64,000 bases of DNA from Imbricaverruca yamaguchii (Eukaryota; Arthropoda; Thecostraca; Neoverrucidae): the NCBI GenBank assembly GCA_034440575.1, contig JAOTOL010001648.1, forward strand, positions 557,501-621,500, written 5' to 3'. Within the stretch, counting starts at the first letter, position 1, and each line of letters starts with the position of its first letter. The notes under the pieces were generated by a model, which was given only the letters and a program-made list of their open reading frames with translations, searched no databases and was not told the DNA's origin. Of this stretch, positions 1 to 62,394 are shown piece after piece. A program made the position numbers and the translations under genes.

Positions 1-51280
<51,280 letters not shown>

Positions 51281-51534
51281 GCCTTGGGATGTGCAACGAG
51301 AGGCGCTTGAGATGGTCTGCAGTGTAGTGTCTCAATTAGGAACTGAGGAGAATGTTTCATGAAGACATGGCGGGGCGATTAGGTTTTGTGAAATTTGGCA
51401 TCACGCCAAAGTTGTTGCATGAACAAGATCATTCTAAGCTCATCCCACCCACCCCCTAATAGAAATTCGTTGCGACACCCATGTCTCCATCAAAAATAAT
51501 GGTGCGAACATTTCATGCATGAATGTGTCTACTA

Positions 51535-51602
51535 AGAAGGAGGGGAAGGAGGGGAGGGAGGGGAAAGAGGGGAAGGAAGGGAAGGAGGGGAGGGAGGGGT
51601 GA
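51535..51602. repeat. Polypurine (GGGAGGGGAA)n tract upstream of exon 1
   Basis: Sixty-odd bases of almost pure A/G on the plus strand with many GGGG runs, about 255-320 bp 5' of the inferred start codon. On the gene's sense strand this is a polypyrimidine tract. It could form H-DNA or G-quadruplex, or be a decayed GGAAG microsatellite. Confidence 0.85.
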
Positions 51603-52170
51603 TAACAGGGACTTGTCTCTCCAAGCCTTGAAAAGTTTAACATTGCGCGTGCCACTGCATGAAACGAATCTACACGAAATCGTCTCCTTTCCCCCGCCAT
51701 TATTCAAAATATGTGCCGACGCCCAAGATCACTTTTGATATTGCGGCAGTTGAAACAAGTTGCCCTGCTCTCGTTTCGTTCGATTGTCTTCCCAGCAGAA
51801 TATAAAATGTGAAATGTCGCCTGATCTGTTGAACAATAATATGGACAACACACCCTCCCCCTGTCGGTCCGACAGCCGAGATACGTCCGCATGAATACCG
51901 CTTGTCGCGGCCCGTCGGCTCCAACACCCAATGACTTCACACGGTGCGCTCTGGCTATTCGGCCTTCATCAGTGCATATACGAGTTCGAGTTCGAGAAAG
52001 CATCAAGTTGCTTCCTATTCTGTCGAACTATAACGACATTGTACAGATGAAGTCCGAATAACCAAAAAGTGTGCATAATCAAGTCACCGCTGTATGATTT
52101 GTGTACCATCACTCATTCATAATGCCTACCAATAATCCACATACACGCACACACACCCATGTATATATAT
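51603..52170. other. Region 5' of the dipeptidase start
   Basis: It should contain the 5' UTR or promoter of the gene if exon 1 is correct. I see no clear TATA box or initiator on the minus strand. Confidence 0.4.
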
Positions 52171-54677
52171 TAGGGTGACAGCTATTTGGACCCAATATTT
52201 TTTTTCGAAAAACGAAAAAGGCAGTTGATTTTCTGGTTCGTATTAGCCTAAAAACACCACATAAACAGCTTCATCTCGATCAAATAATTTTAAGGCGTGC
52301 CTCATCGCACTTGAATGTCAGACACCCCAGACATTTTTTTAGGACCACCCATCCCTATTACTCCGGGTATGTGTTGGCTATAATAGAGTCAGAACGTGTT
52401 CGTGCTGGTCGGGTGTGCCCTGAATAATCGTATTGCAACCTTATTAATTATAATTATAGTTTAATATTTAACTGTAATTATAGTTTGTTCCAATTCCCCA
52501 ATATTAATGCCCTTTTTGGTCCTTTCGCAAATATGGCCGCTCCGGCAACGCGGAAGAAAACGTATATACCGGTCATCGGCCTCGTCGACGAGAGATTGAT
52601 GAGTGGAGGTTAACCAAAGGGCCCTCGAGCTCATCCAGATCGATGAAGACAAAGTGTTCCTCATTGCGCAACGCGAGGAAGGCCGCCGAGGAAAAATGAT
52701 GGGCGCCGATCGGCAGCTCGCCGAGTTCGAGCAGCGGCAGTTGAATCGCGCCTCCCAGGCCAGCGATCGCAAGACTCGGAAAGCGCAGCGCATGGCCGAG
52801 ATCGACACTGTTGAGCTCGAGTCTAGCTCCAGCCCCTGTCGCAACTCTACAACGTCCAGCGCTGAGGGCGAGCCTCGACCATCGACTTCCACCGCCTGCC
52901 CACCGCCGCCGAAGCGCCGCCGCGGCAGGGATACTTTAATCTCGCCTACTGTCGCCGCTGCCCTAGACCGCACTCGCGTGACGGACCATCAGGCAGTGTA
53001 CGTCTTGCCGGCGGTGGCCGACACCCTCGGGCACGGCGTATCCGAGCTCACCATGAATCGGGAGTCCATCCGCCAATCCCGGCGGAACCACCGGAAGCAG
53101 GCCGTGCTGGAAATCAAGGCGTCGTTTGCGCCGGACGTACCCCTGGTTGTTCACTGGGACGGAAAACTGGTTCCCAACTCTACTACCGGGAGCAGGGGCA
53201 AAGTCGACCGTCTTCCGATTTTGGTCGCTGGGACCAGCGTCACCAAGCTGCTCTCCGTGCCCAAGCTCGAGATCGGTAGTGGACTGGCGATGGCAAACGC
53301 TGTCGTGGAGGCCCTGCACGATGGGGGCGCTGCAGATCCGGTCGTGGGTATGTATTTCGACACTACGGCCTCGAACACAGGCCCGCAGTCAGGGGCGTGT
53401 GTTCACATTGAGCAGCAGCTCGGTCGTGACCTGCTCAATGTCGCCTGCAGGCACCACATGCTCGAGCTCATCGCCGCGAAGGCCTACGGGATTTGTCTCA
53501 ACACCCCATCGTCCGGGCCTGAAAACCCGCTCTTCAAACACTTCCAGGACAAGTGGGATTGCATCGATCAGGACCAGTACGAGACCATGACCGATGACCA
53601 CCTCACGGAGGCCATCCAGGATTCCCGGGACAACCCCATCGCGGGTTTCAAGCTTCATCTGTCGCAGTTACAGCCACGGGATGACTATCGCGAGCTCCTG
53701 GAGCTCTCCGTGATCGTGCTCGGCGGGATGCCGGCCAGAGGCATTCGATTCCGGCGGCATGTGGTTCACCACCACGCGCGTTGGATAGCCAAGCTGATCT
53801 ACGCTGTGAAGATCTACCTCTTCCGAGGACAGGCAAACCTGACTGCCCGGGAGAGCGCCAGCATCCTTCGGTACGTCAAGTTCACCGTCTCGGTATACGT
53901 CCCTGCGTGGTACGCCGCGCCGAGCCCCACATCGGCCCCTGCGAACGACCTCGCCCTCCTGAAGGATTTGGTCGGGTACGAGGACAAGTCCCTCGCCACT
54001 TGTGGTATTTGAGTGAGAGCCTCGTCCCGCTGGCGTTCTTCAACGAGAACTTACCACTGGGAAGAAAGCGGGCCATGATCGAGGCTCTCAGCTCCAATGA
54101 GGGCTCGGAGGATCTCACCAAGCGGGCCGTCGTTGATCTGAAGGCCGACTTGTCGCAGAAGACCCTCGCGGACTTCGTGACTAAGTCGTCGCGAATGCTC
54201 TTCGTCACCCTGGGGATCGACGACGGCTTCCTGGAGACCGACCCGGCGGAGTGGCATGACGAACGACTCCGGGTACTGAACGACTTCGTCGAGCGTGGCG
54301 TCGCCCTAATGGAAGACTACAATTTGACCCTCACCAAGGACGAGGACCAGACGCAGTACATCCTGCAGGTGGTGGAGGCGCACCGAGGAAGATTCCCCGA
54401 CGCCAACAAGAGCACCGTCACCCAGCCTGACTGAGGCCAGGTGACCAGGACCAAGACCAGGACCAGGCCAGGATTAGTTTCGAAACTCATCGCAACGTTG
54501 GGTCCAGGAAGACCCATAAGACCCGCCTAATAGTGTATACATTCAAGTGCGATGAGGCATGGCTAAGCATAATTGGATCAGGATGAAACTTTTTACGTGG
54601 TGTTTTTAGGCTAATACAAACCAGAAAATCAACTGCCTTTTTAATTTTTTCAAAGTCGAAAAATAAGTGTCACCCTA
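52171..54677 (+). mobile_element. TIR DNA transposon, about 2.5 kb, TA-flanked
   Basis: Imperfect terminal inverted repeats of about 140-148 bp run 52171-52318 and 54540-54677. Both ends read TAGGGTGACA inward and end at CTCATCGCACTTGAATG. They share internal blocks such as GGCAGTTGATTTTCTGGTT and TTAGCCTAAAAACACCAC. The outer TA may be a dinucleotide target duplication, but insertion into TA-rich DNA makes this ambiguous. It encloses one broken transposase gene. I cannot name the superfamily with confidence: the termini do not start with CAG as hAT do. Confidence 0.9.
52533..54434 (+). pseudogene. Putative RNase-H-fold transposase, two frameshifts
   Basis: ATG at 52533 opens a frame reading IGLVDERLMSGG then stop at 52611; the frame beginning at 52603 continues it (VNQRALELIQIDEDKVFL) to 54012; a third frame takes over at about 53990 (HLWYLSESLVPLAFF) and ends at TGA 54434. 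So one indel lies near 52605 and one near 53990; about 630 codons in all. Candidate catalytic parts: VVHWDGKL (about 53150), MYFDTTASNTG (53350) and ACRHHM (53450), a layout like DD(E/D) enzymes with a hAT-like CxxH. The N terminus is basic/coiled (KTRKAQRM). The C terminus has RGVALMEDYN and TKDEDQTQYILQVV. GC content is far above the flanks. Confidence 0.75.
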
Positions 54678-54704
54678 TATATATATATATATATATGCAT
54701 ATAC

Positions 54705-54779
54705 AAATGACCTCAGAACACTCTAGTCTTGTGACCTATGAAAAATCCGTGGCGACACCTACACTCTTTGCTCAAGACG

Positions 54780-54816
<37 letters not shown>

Positions 54817-54889
54817 CGTCTTGAGCAAAGAGTGTAGGTGTCACCATGGATTTTTCATATCACAAGACTAGAGGGTTCTGAGGTCATTT
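54705..54889. repeat. Near-perfect hairpin with (TA)n loop
   Basis: Arms 54705-54781 and 54814-54889 are almost perfect reverse complements (AAATGACCTCAGAAC...TAACGTCTTGAGCAAAGAGT), with about 6 differences in 77 bp. The loop is about 32 bp of TA. It lies immediately right of the DNA transposon, separated only by a TA-rich tract. Confidence 0.95.
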
Positions 54890-56182
54890 TTCCATTCAAC
54901 GGCATTGGCGTAATGCTAACATTCACGACATTGGGACGACGTGTCCCCTCGCCCCCCCCCCTCCCCCAAGTCGTGGCGATACTTATGGATTTGAGCGTAT
55001 GCCATTGTCAACCGTTGGGCCAGTCAACTTCAGACAAATATACTTCAGCATAGTTCTCCGCAGGCTTCTGCTGGTGATTTAAAATGAAGCTTGTGAACTG
55101 TGGATGAGCGCGTAATAACCATGCATGTGATGTGGCTAAACAATATGCCGACAGACTAGTACCCGTTCGAGCGAGGGTGCTTGGTTGGGGGTCCGTGCCT
55201 GAAGAAGATTCGGTTTCCGATTGGTTTAAAGTTGTCGATGCTCAGCCGTTTCTTCAGCTTTGTTTTTGGCATGAAAGGCTACTTGTTGATCGAAAACGAT
55301 CAAATCGGTGTCTTATCTTTTCTTGCATTCAGGCCGTACTTCGTTTTTTTTTCTCCCGGCTCTAGCACAATTAACAATAGCAAAATGGCAAAAGGCGGTA
55401 GCCCATCATACTGAACTAATGAAAACCACCGACATACCTTCTACGAGGGAAAATGTATACTGATCACAAGCCAGGACGTGCCAGTTAGACGTTCATAGGA
55501 TGGAATTTACCGAGATGGGAGGTTCCGCTTAGTCGGTCCGAAACCGCGTGTTTCTTTTTCATTGGTGGTCAGGGGACCCCAGGCGATGTCACTATCACAA
55601 ACAGATTACCCAACTAAATACGCGTTGCCACAAGTGTCTCGCCAGACGGAAGGGCGTAATTATTTCACCTGCAATAGCTTTTAATTTATATTGTTCTGGT
55701 AACAAATTTTCCACTTATCATTGTAATCACAGCGCAGAGCACACATCAATGAGTTCAGAACACGAAGTTCTACGTAAAGAACAGCACGAGTGGGAATGTA
55801 ATCCGGCGAAGCCTTCGCATAGCTTGAGGTTGTATCGCTTGGAACTGGTGTACTTTTACCAGCTGATTAAATACCGACCGCTATGCAATTGCAACTCTGT
55901 AGCCCAGACGAGGCAGGCACCTCAGGAGCATTGTAATGCTTTTGACATGGGAGTTTTCCAGCATTTCCAGAACTGGGATCAGACAAAAAAATTAACTGGA
56001 TTGAAGGCGTTCGGCTCGGTTTTTGGCATAGACCATAACTGAAAACAAGATCAGTGTGAACCCAACCTAATGGACACGAGCAATGACACTTAGGAATTTG
56101 CGTAAACTGTTATTCTGCTATGTAATCGCTAATATGCGAGCGATTCATTTCGCTATGAACAAAAAATTATCTGGACTATTCA

Positions 56183-56258
<76 letters not shown>

Positions 56259-57610
56259 TAGCAACCACAGCATTGTCTTGGTTCTGTATGTTAACAAATT
56301 TTGCCTACAAGTAGATAATCCAGACTCAAATTCAATTTGGTTTTAGGGCGTTTAGAAGCGCCTCCGGTCATGGTCTTGTGGAACAGACAAGAAAAACTCC
56401 CTCTACCCGTACGCGCGCTATTAAAAACCCAAATAGTAGAGTCTTTAGACTTTAGACTCGGGTAAATCTGCAGATTTCCTCGCGACACACAGTTGCTGAA
56501 TAGTCGGTGGAATGGCTCCAGCTGCTGATTACGTCACAAAAGGAGGTTGCGGGATATAGATCATTTCCGAGTTTTCGTTCCCCTGGACATTGTTAATCTC
56601 ACTGAAACAATAAACGCTGAAATAACAAGGCCATTATATCGCAGTACCGGGGATCACGCGCCCAGCATTCTGAACTCTTCAAATTAGTTCGCGTTTAGCA
56701 GCTCTATATATAAGCGACAACAATTCACAAATGCCGTCAACATCGATGAAGGGTGACGCGCAGATTCTGTAACTCAAACGATTTTACCAAATGGTTGCCC
56801 ATCCTTGAAAGCTACCCAATCTTGACTATCAGCGAGGAAATCTCTGGCGGGAGAAGGCTGGCGAAGAACCTCGAATAACTCGTGACAGGCAGACTGAGTT
56901 TTCAATTGCTGTAAGCGGCGGCCAAACTGAATATGCCGTTATCCACAGAACATTCGCGAACGCCCTGTGAATGCCAAGATGACGGGCACGCCGTCAACCG
57001 AGGCGGCAGCTGCGAACGAAAAAGACCGGTTTTGAAGGAAAGATAAAAGCGAGATCAGGCTGAAGGCGAGAATCATCGTTTTCCTCGGGGACTGCGGAGA
57101 AACCGAATGCTCGAAATAGCGGCTGTGGCCGGGAGTGTATTCAAATGCGGTGGGAACTGCAACTTAACACCTGACACTTGGCAGCTCGAATTTGTACATT
57201 CAAAGTAGAGATTGATAACTGTGAGGCTGTACGTCCTATATTTGAATGTGCCAATTCAATGTCTGGAACTGAAATTAAGGTGAGGAGTATTTCTAGGAGA
57301 GAAACCTTGCAATTGTTCGGAAACATGTGCGCGCAGAAAATAGTTTTGCCGCTTCGGTGCTTACTCTGTTAGCAAGTATTTGGGCCGCAAAGTGTTCGTC
57401 ACAAATGTATCTAATGGGACATCGAATAATGTGATTTGCAAAGCCTGGAGCCGGTACATGCCGGTACAGGTACACGCCGGCTCTTGTTGTCAGCTGGCAA
57501 TAATTGGCCGGCAAGGGACTCGCGGCCGCGTATGAGCCGGCACATCCATCAACTGTCACTGACAAGCATGAGTATTTGAGCGCGTCTGCCTCGCTTCCCA
57601 CCCCCTGACA
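54890..57610. other. Intergenic sequence; nothing recognised
   Basis: Contains a (TA)n tract at 56186-56256. A plus ORF of 164 codons (55548-56042) has no recognisable domain. GC rises after 57420. Confidence 0.5.
56186..56256. repeat. (TA)n microsatellite
   Basis: About 70 bp of pure TA. Confidence 0.97.
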
Positions 57611-57613
57611 AAC

Positions 57614-57795
57614 CGTAAAGGGTGGCGTATCCCGACACCGCTTCTCTCCCGCCGACGAGGCGTAAATGGTGGTGCATCCCGACACCCCTTCTCTCCCGCC
57701 GACGAGGCGTAAATGGTGGTGCATCCCGACACCCCTTCTCTCCCGCAGACGAGGCGTAAATGGTGGTGTATCACGACACCGCTTCCCGCTGCCTA
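57614..57795. repeat. 47-bp tandem repeat, 4 copies
   Basis: Units start at 57614, 57661, 57708 and 57755, beginning CGTAAATGGTGGTGCATCCC then GACACCCCTTCTCTCCCGCC. They are very similar to each other. The array ends just before the SINE at 57819. Confidence 0.96.
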
Positions 57796-57818
57796 AAGCG
57801 CGACTAGTCTTATCTCTG

Positions 57819-58001
57819 TTTGTTTGTTTTTTATTGGTTGGTTTACGACACACTTTATGCACATTCACGGCTAATGGCGCCGCCCACACTGTTTCGCCGG
57901 TCGGCCGCGGGATTGGGAAATGTCCTGAGTGGCGCTAGAGTCGAACCCGGGACCTCTGGTACCCATAGCCCGACACCTTAACCACTCGGCCATCCCCGCC
58001 C
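57819..58001 (-). mobile_element. tRNA-derived SINE, copy 1, 15-bp TSD
   Basis: The 183-bp element reads on the minus strand GGGATGGCCGAGTGGTTAAG (A box region) and CCGGGTTCGACTCTAG (B box), then a non-tRNA body with CCGGCGAAACAGTGTGG and TGCATAAAGTGTGTCG, ending in an AAACAAACAAACA tail. A perfect 15-bp duplication CTAGTCTTATCTCTG flanks it (57804-57818 and 58002-58016). The head resembles a class II (Leu/Ser-type) tRNA. RNA polymerase III would read it from the internal A and B boxes. Confidence 0.92.
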
Positions 58002-58589
58002 CTAGTCTTATCTCTGATTGTTCATCTGATGACCTTGTGTGTTTTTATATTTGTTTCAAGTACATTCATGCTAAATTCTACCATGAAACAGGTTGCATCC
58101 AAAACACGCGATCTCCATTGATTCTGTACATTAAGTCTGAAAGAAAACAAGAAGCTTAGGTGGTTTTATAATCAGCGAGATGAACAAGCTACAGCATAGC
58201 TTTTATTGTGCTTGGATTCCTTTTTAGGAGAAAATAATGGGTCAAGCTGAAAGAGGAGAAAATTTGACCCCGGTATTAATATATTGACGATACATTTTAA
58301 TTTATATTCACTGAAATATATATGTAAAACATCACACCGCTTCCACGCGTGGGTAAACAATGTTTGCCTTGCCGACTCTTGAAGGCCGCTATTGACGCAA
58401 CCAGACAGATTTGTCCCGAATCCTGGTGGACGCCAGGTTTGTTCATGAATGTTGGTGGACAGTATGCCGATAGTGGGAGCTGGTAAAAGCTGGTGAGAGC
58501 TGGTGAGTAGGTGATGCTGACGGAGGCGACACTCGCTGGCAGAGCTGCGCATCATGTCTACCGATGATGCGATACCATAGTGAAAGGCA

Positions 58590-58790
58590 GGGGAGGACCA
58601 GGTCAGTTAAACAGTGAACACTTCTCGAAAACCCTAAGGGGCAACCACGTTAGTTAGACAGTGAACACTTTCCCAAGACCCCAAGGGAAGAACCTGGCTA
58701 GTTGAACAGTCGAACACCTTTCAAATGCCCTAAGGGAAGAACCAGGACAGTCAAACAGTCGACACTTTTCAGAAACCCAAGTGGCCTGCG
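58590..58790. repeat. About 48-bp tandem repeat, 4 copies
   Basis: The unit has CAGTGAACACTTTTC, then CCCTAAGGG and AACCACG/AACCAGG-CAGT. Copies are anchored at 58612, 58659, 58707 and 58756. Confidence 0.88.
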
Positions 58791-59800
58791 ACCACAGACA
58801 CCCGCCAACTCAATTGGCAGTGCTGTGGTTTCCTTCGAAAAAAAAGTTTTTTTAAATAAAAATTTCCAACCACTGTCCATCCACCCGCGACTGCTCCACA
58901 ACTTGCGTGATAAAGTAACCGAGTCATCACCGCTTCGATCCGCGGTTCAGCATGGCTGACATGTCTATTCGCCGAAAGATATCGCTGGATGACCGCCCTG
59001 GGAACCGACACCCCTGCTATTTATCTTATCGGAGTTCTCCTCAAGTTTTCAAACATCGCAAGAGCCGCAAAAGATGCTTAATAATGGCCAAATATGTACT
59101 CAGCTATGGGGAGTTGGCCATCCGTCGCCTTCAGGAGCTCTTGACCAGAACAGAGCTGGCTTTCCACATAATCCAGTGTGCCTATAGTCGAGTGCGCATA
59201 TACACAATGCAATGCTCCGCGATGCAATGCGTATGACCACGATGACATAAGGAATCAAGCAGATCATCCTAAAATGGCATGCGCTGATCCAGGATCACCT
59301 GGGAACGCCAGCTCGGGTGTTCGCACGCCGGCTAAACCCTTATGTAATCAAGATGTCACCTGAACAAATTCAGAGCTAAGTGAGCGTTATTGATCGTTGC
59401 ACGTCACGGCGCAGTTCGGCTAAATGTATCAGACGGCGGGAGACGTACGTCATTCAACGGCAACTGTGACATTTCCACATGCATGCACTAAGGAATACAA
59501 CGTTTATGCGTGTGGTTAACGATCACATGTCTGTTGATCTGAAGGATGATCTATGATTTGTACATAGTTTGCAGGAGGGAATTCAAGTCCACGATGGCTG
59601 AAAGCATGACACTGCAACCTCTCGATTCCGTCCGTGTTGGCTGTATGCGCAGGTGGTGCATATTTCTGGTGGCTCTGTGATGCTACCACGTCTGGAAGTG
59701 AAGCTGTCAGGTGGTTCGACGGTAACAAAAAACCGCACCCCGACCCATCGAAACTCAACTCAGATTTTGTGAGCATCAAGGGGCCCACCCACCGCACGCA
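58791..59800. other. Intergenic sequence; nothing recognised
   Basis: Short ORFs only. The reverse transcriptase expected upstream of the RNase H remnant at 59805 is not visible here. Confidence 0.5.
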
Positions 59801-59804
59801 GGCC

Positions 59805-60390
59805 TCCACACCGACGGCTCCCGTACCGGTCATGGCACGAGAGGCGAATGGAGCGGTGAGCCCAGCATTGGCCGGACGAAATTAACACCTCACCATTCAG
59901 TCTATACGGCAGAGTTAGCTGCCATCATAGCTTGACTGTAACACATCATTGAACACAGCACTATCACACCCATCATCATCTGCGCTGACACACGCTCACC
60001 CGGGGAGGGGATTGCTGAGTGGTTAAGGTGTTGTGCTCTGGGTTCCGAAGGTCCCAGGTTCAACACTCGAACCACTCGGAGCATTTCACAATCCTGTTGC
60101 CCACCGGCGAAGCAGTGTGGACGGTGCCGTTAGCCGTGGTCTTGCATAAAGTGTGTCGAGAACCACTCAGTAACCAAACAATGGACTTATGCTCGCCCAT
60201 TGATGCTATCGCAGCTATGCACAACACCACCCATCCCACTTCCAGCTGTCCACCTTTTCTACCATGACAGCTACGCTCACCTCCAACTTACAATCCTCTG
60301 GGCGCGCGGCCACATAGGCATCCTCGGGAACGAGAGAGCGGGTGGTCTTGCCCGTGAGACAATCGATCCCTCCCCCCCCCTTCGCCACCG
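59805..60390 (+). pseudogene. RNase H remnant of a second non-LTR retrotransposon, split by a SINE
   Basis: The plus strand reads HTDGSRTGHG, SVYTAELAAIIA, PIIICADTRS, then after the SINE IDAIAAMHNTTHP and WARGHIGILGNERAGGLARE. These are the D, E, D and H-containing motifs of LINE-type RNase H in order. Stops and shifts interrupt it. RADG-type Asp in NERAD is Gly here, so the last motif is lost. Sequence after 60390 (LSRLRPDPTISTL) may be its decayed C terminus. Confidence 0.8.
60001..60180 (+). mobile_element. tRNA-derived SINE, copy 2, inside an RNase H remnant
   Basis: Same family as 57819-58001 in opposite orientation: GGGATTGCTGAGTGGTTAAG, CCCAGGTTCAACACTCG, then CACTCGGAGCATTTCACAAT, CACCGGCGAAGCAGTGTGG and TGCATAAAGTGTGTCGAG. 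Flanks CGCTCACCC and TGCTCGCCC look like a decayed target duplication; removing the insert restores the RNase H reading ADTRSP-IDAIAAM. It is older (more diverged A and B boxes) than copy 1. Confidence 0.87.
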
Positions 60391-61560
60391 GTGGCCTCCT
60401 GCCCCTGGCTAACGCATTTTCTTTTTAATATCTCCGCGCTTGCTGGAATCATAACACATTTCACCTATGCAATATTAAACCCTTCCTTTCCAAATGGCCA
60501 TTTTCACACCAACACACACACGCGCAGGAGAGGCGGTCCTTTCCCGTCTGCGGCCAGACCCCACCATCTCCACACTCGACTACCTCCTCAATCGATCTCA
60601 TCCTCCTCCACTCTGCCGAGATGCTTTCGTATATTTCACGGTTATTTTCATCAGCAGTGTCAAAGCACCCACCCCTGCTTCTCGCTTATCTGGAAGAAAA
60701 GGAGCGACTTGGCAAGCGAACGTCGGTGACGGTCACATTGCTAAGCCGCCAGGACGATGGAAGCGAGTTTTCATTGGTGGTCCGATAAAGAGAAGACGAC
60801 ACATGCTCTTTATGGAGCGTACCGCATGCTTCCAGAAAGATTGTATGAGTTGTTGCATGTTGTCAGGCCACCTCTTTCTGTAAGATGGATACTAATTGTC
60901 AGAAAATAACTTCGGGTGCAAAAGAAAAGACTGTCCTGATCAGCGAGGAGAGTTGTATTCCTATAGACATTTTCTATTTTAACTCATGGTTTTAACTATG
61001 GATAACAATCGCAAGTTAGCACTTCGGTTCGCAAGGCATGATCGAATTCCTTAGCAAACACACCACACGCTTGGAGCAAATCGCAATGTTTTGGATATTT
61101 TGTTTCCGTTTCAATTTGCATCACTCTCTGTTGCTAAAGCAATTGAGACGTATCGATGCTCCGACTACCTTCACACACTCCTCACACGAAGTTCCCAGTC
61201 AAACCGGGTCCGCACGGTAGTGACGATGCAGATGTTTTTTTTTTCGAAGCTGTGCTCATTCCCGATCGTTGGCTTCTCCCACCAGTGCAATGCCGTTCTC
61301 GCTCCAGCCGAGCAACGGAGGAGCTTCGAGCAAACCGCAGTGAGATGGGATCACTTGTTCCCTTTTAACAAAAGATCATGCACGTTTTCCAGTTTCCCAA
61401 ATACACCTCAATGAACAGGGGTGCGCCATAGTCCAAACATTCCGACATGCCTGAGGTCCCCACGTTACCATCAACTAGCGAAAGAAGCATGCGCAGGTAA
61501 CGTTAATTTACAACTGGACCTCTGAAATGGAGCTTCGAAACGGTGGTCATGTCGTGACAT
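60391..61560. other. Intergenic sequence with a possible Harbinger-like transposase fragment
   Basis: At about 60755-60960 plus-strand frames read SFHWWSDKEKTTHALYGAYR then LPERLYELLHVVRPPL and, shifted, KMDTNCQKITSGAKE. This recalls the N-terminal region of HARBI1-like nucleases (FRMTPERFDELLxLVxP...DTNxRxxI). No catalytic motif is visible. Low-confidence call. Confidence 0.3.
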
Positions 61561-61569
61561 CCGAGGGCC

Positions 61570-61675
61570 TTTAACCAGAACCAGGACCAGGACCAGGACT
61601 GGGGCCAGAACCAGGACCAGAACCAGGGCCAGGACCAGGACCAAGACCAGGACCAGGACCAGGACCAGGACAAGG
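61570..61675. repeat. (CCAGGA)n hexanucleotide tract
   Basis: AACCAGGACCAGGACCAGGA-type sequence with substitutions over about 105 bp. Confidence 0.95.
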
Positions 61676-62390
61676 ATCCATTCTTTTTTTGGTAACCCAA
61701 GGAATTAAATCAAACGCTAAGGGTGTCTTATTAGCAATGTGAATTTTAGCATGAATTATCAGGGCAGAGAAAGCGTGCAGTTCGTGAAGACAGCATTCAA
61801 TGAACTATTATGCGCGTATCGATAGCACAGCCAACTATCGTAGCTAAGGGGCTAAAGGCTTGTACGGCCAGATTTCATCGAAATACTCAGAATCCCGACC
61901 GCGTAGCCCCATTCATTCACAAGCAGTCAAAGGTCGAAAATCAAAGGTCACAGGCCCCACATGCTTGCCGTCATATCATCATCTCTAACCAATAGAAAGA
62001 CCCGTATCCCAGCGTGCAGCGATCGACACACAACACCCTGAGACACGAGAGAGCCACTTGAGACAAAATATGGCGCCGGAAATGTCAAGATCTCGGCTTA
62101 AGGAGCCACCAGCACGAGCAACAGGAGCGAAAAGGTTGAATTGTTAGCGTTATCGAAACACCAGTTTTAAATGAGGTCCATATTATAACAAGTCTAAGGC
62201 CCATTATCATTTATTTATCGAACACAGCATTCATTCGAAATTGGCGCATAATGTAAAACCAATATTCTTGATGCCCCTGCTGACTATCCAACCAGCTGAG
62301 CCAGCCCAGCCAGCCTAGAGCCGCCCTTGCCGCCACCAGGTCGGTCCAATCAACCCAACCAGTCCAACCAGCCCTGCCACCCCAAGTCCA
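61676..62390. other. Intergenic sequence; nothing recognised
   Basis: Mixed unique-looking DNA leading into the CAGCC array. Confidence 0.5.
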
Positions 62391-62394
62391 ACCA

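Noticed and set aside
52173..54675. Calling the DNA transposon a hAT element
   Set aside because: The CxxH-like motif fits, but termini start TAGGGTGACA rather than CAG, and no 8-bp duplication is visible.
55548..56042. 164-codon plus-strand ORF
   Set aside because: No domain, no repeat or splice support, composition like the surrounding intergenic DNA.
57920..58001. Functional tRNA gene (Leu/Ser-like) on the minus strand
   Set aside because: A tRNA-like head with A and B boxes is present, but it is fused to a SINE body with an A-rich tail and target duplication, so it is a SINE.
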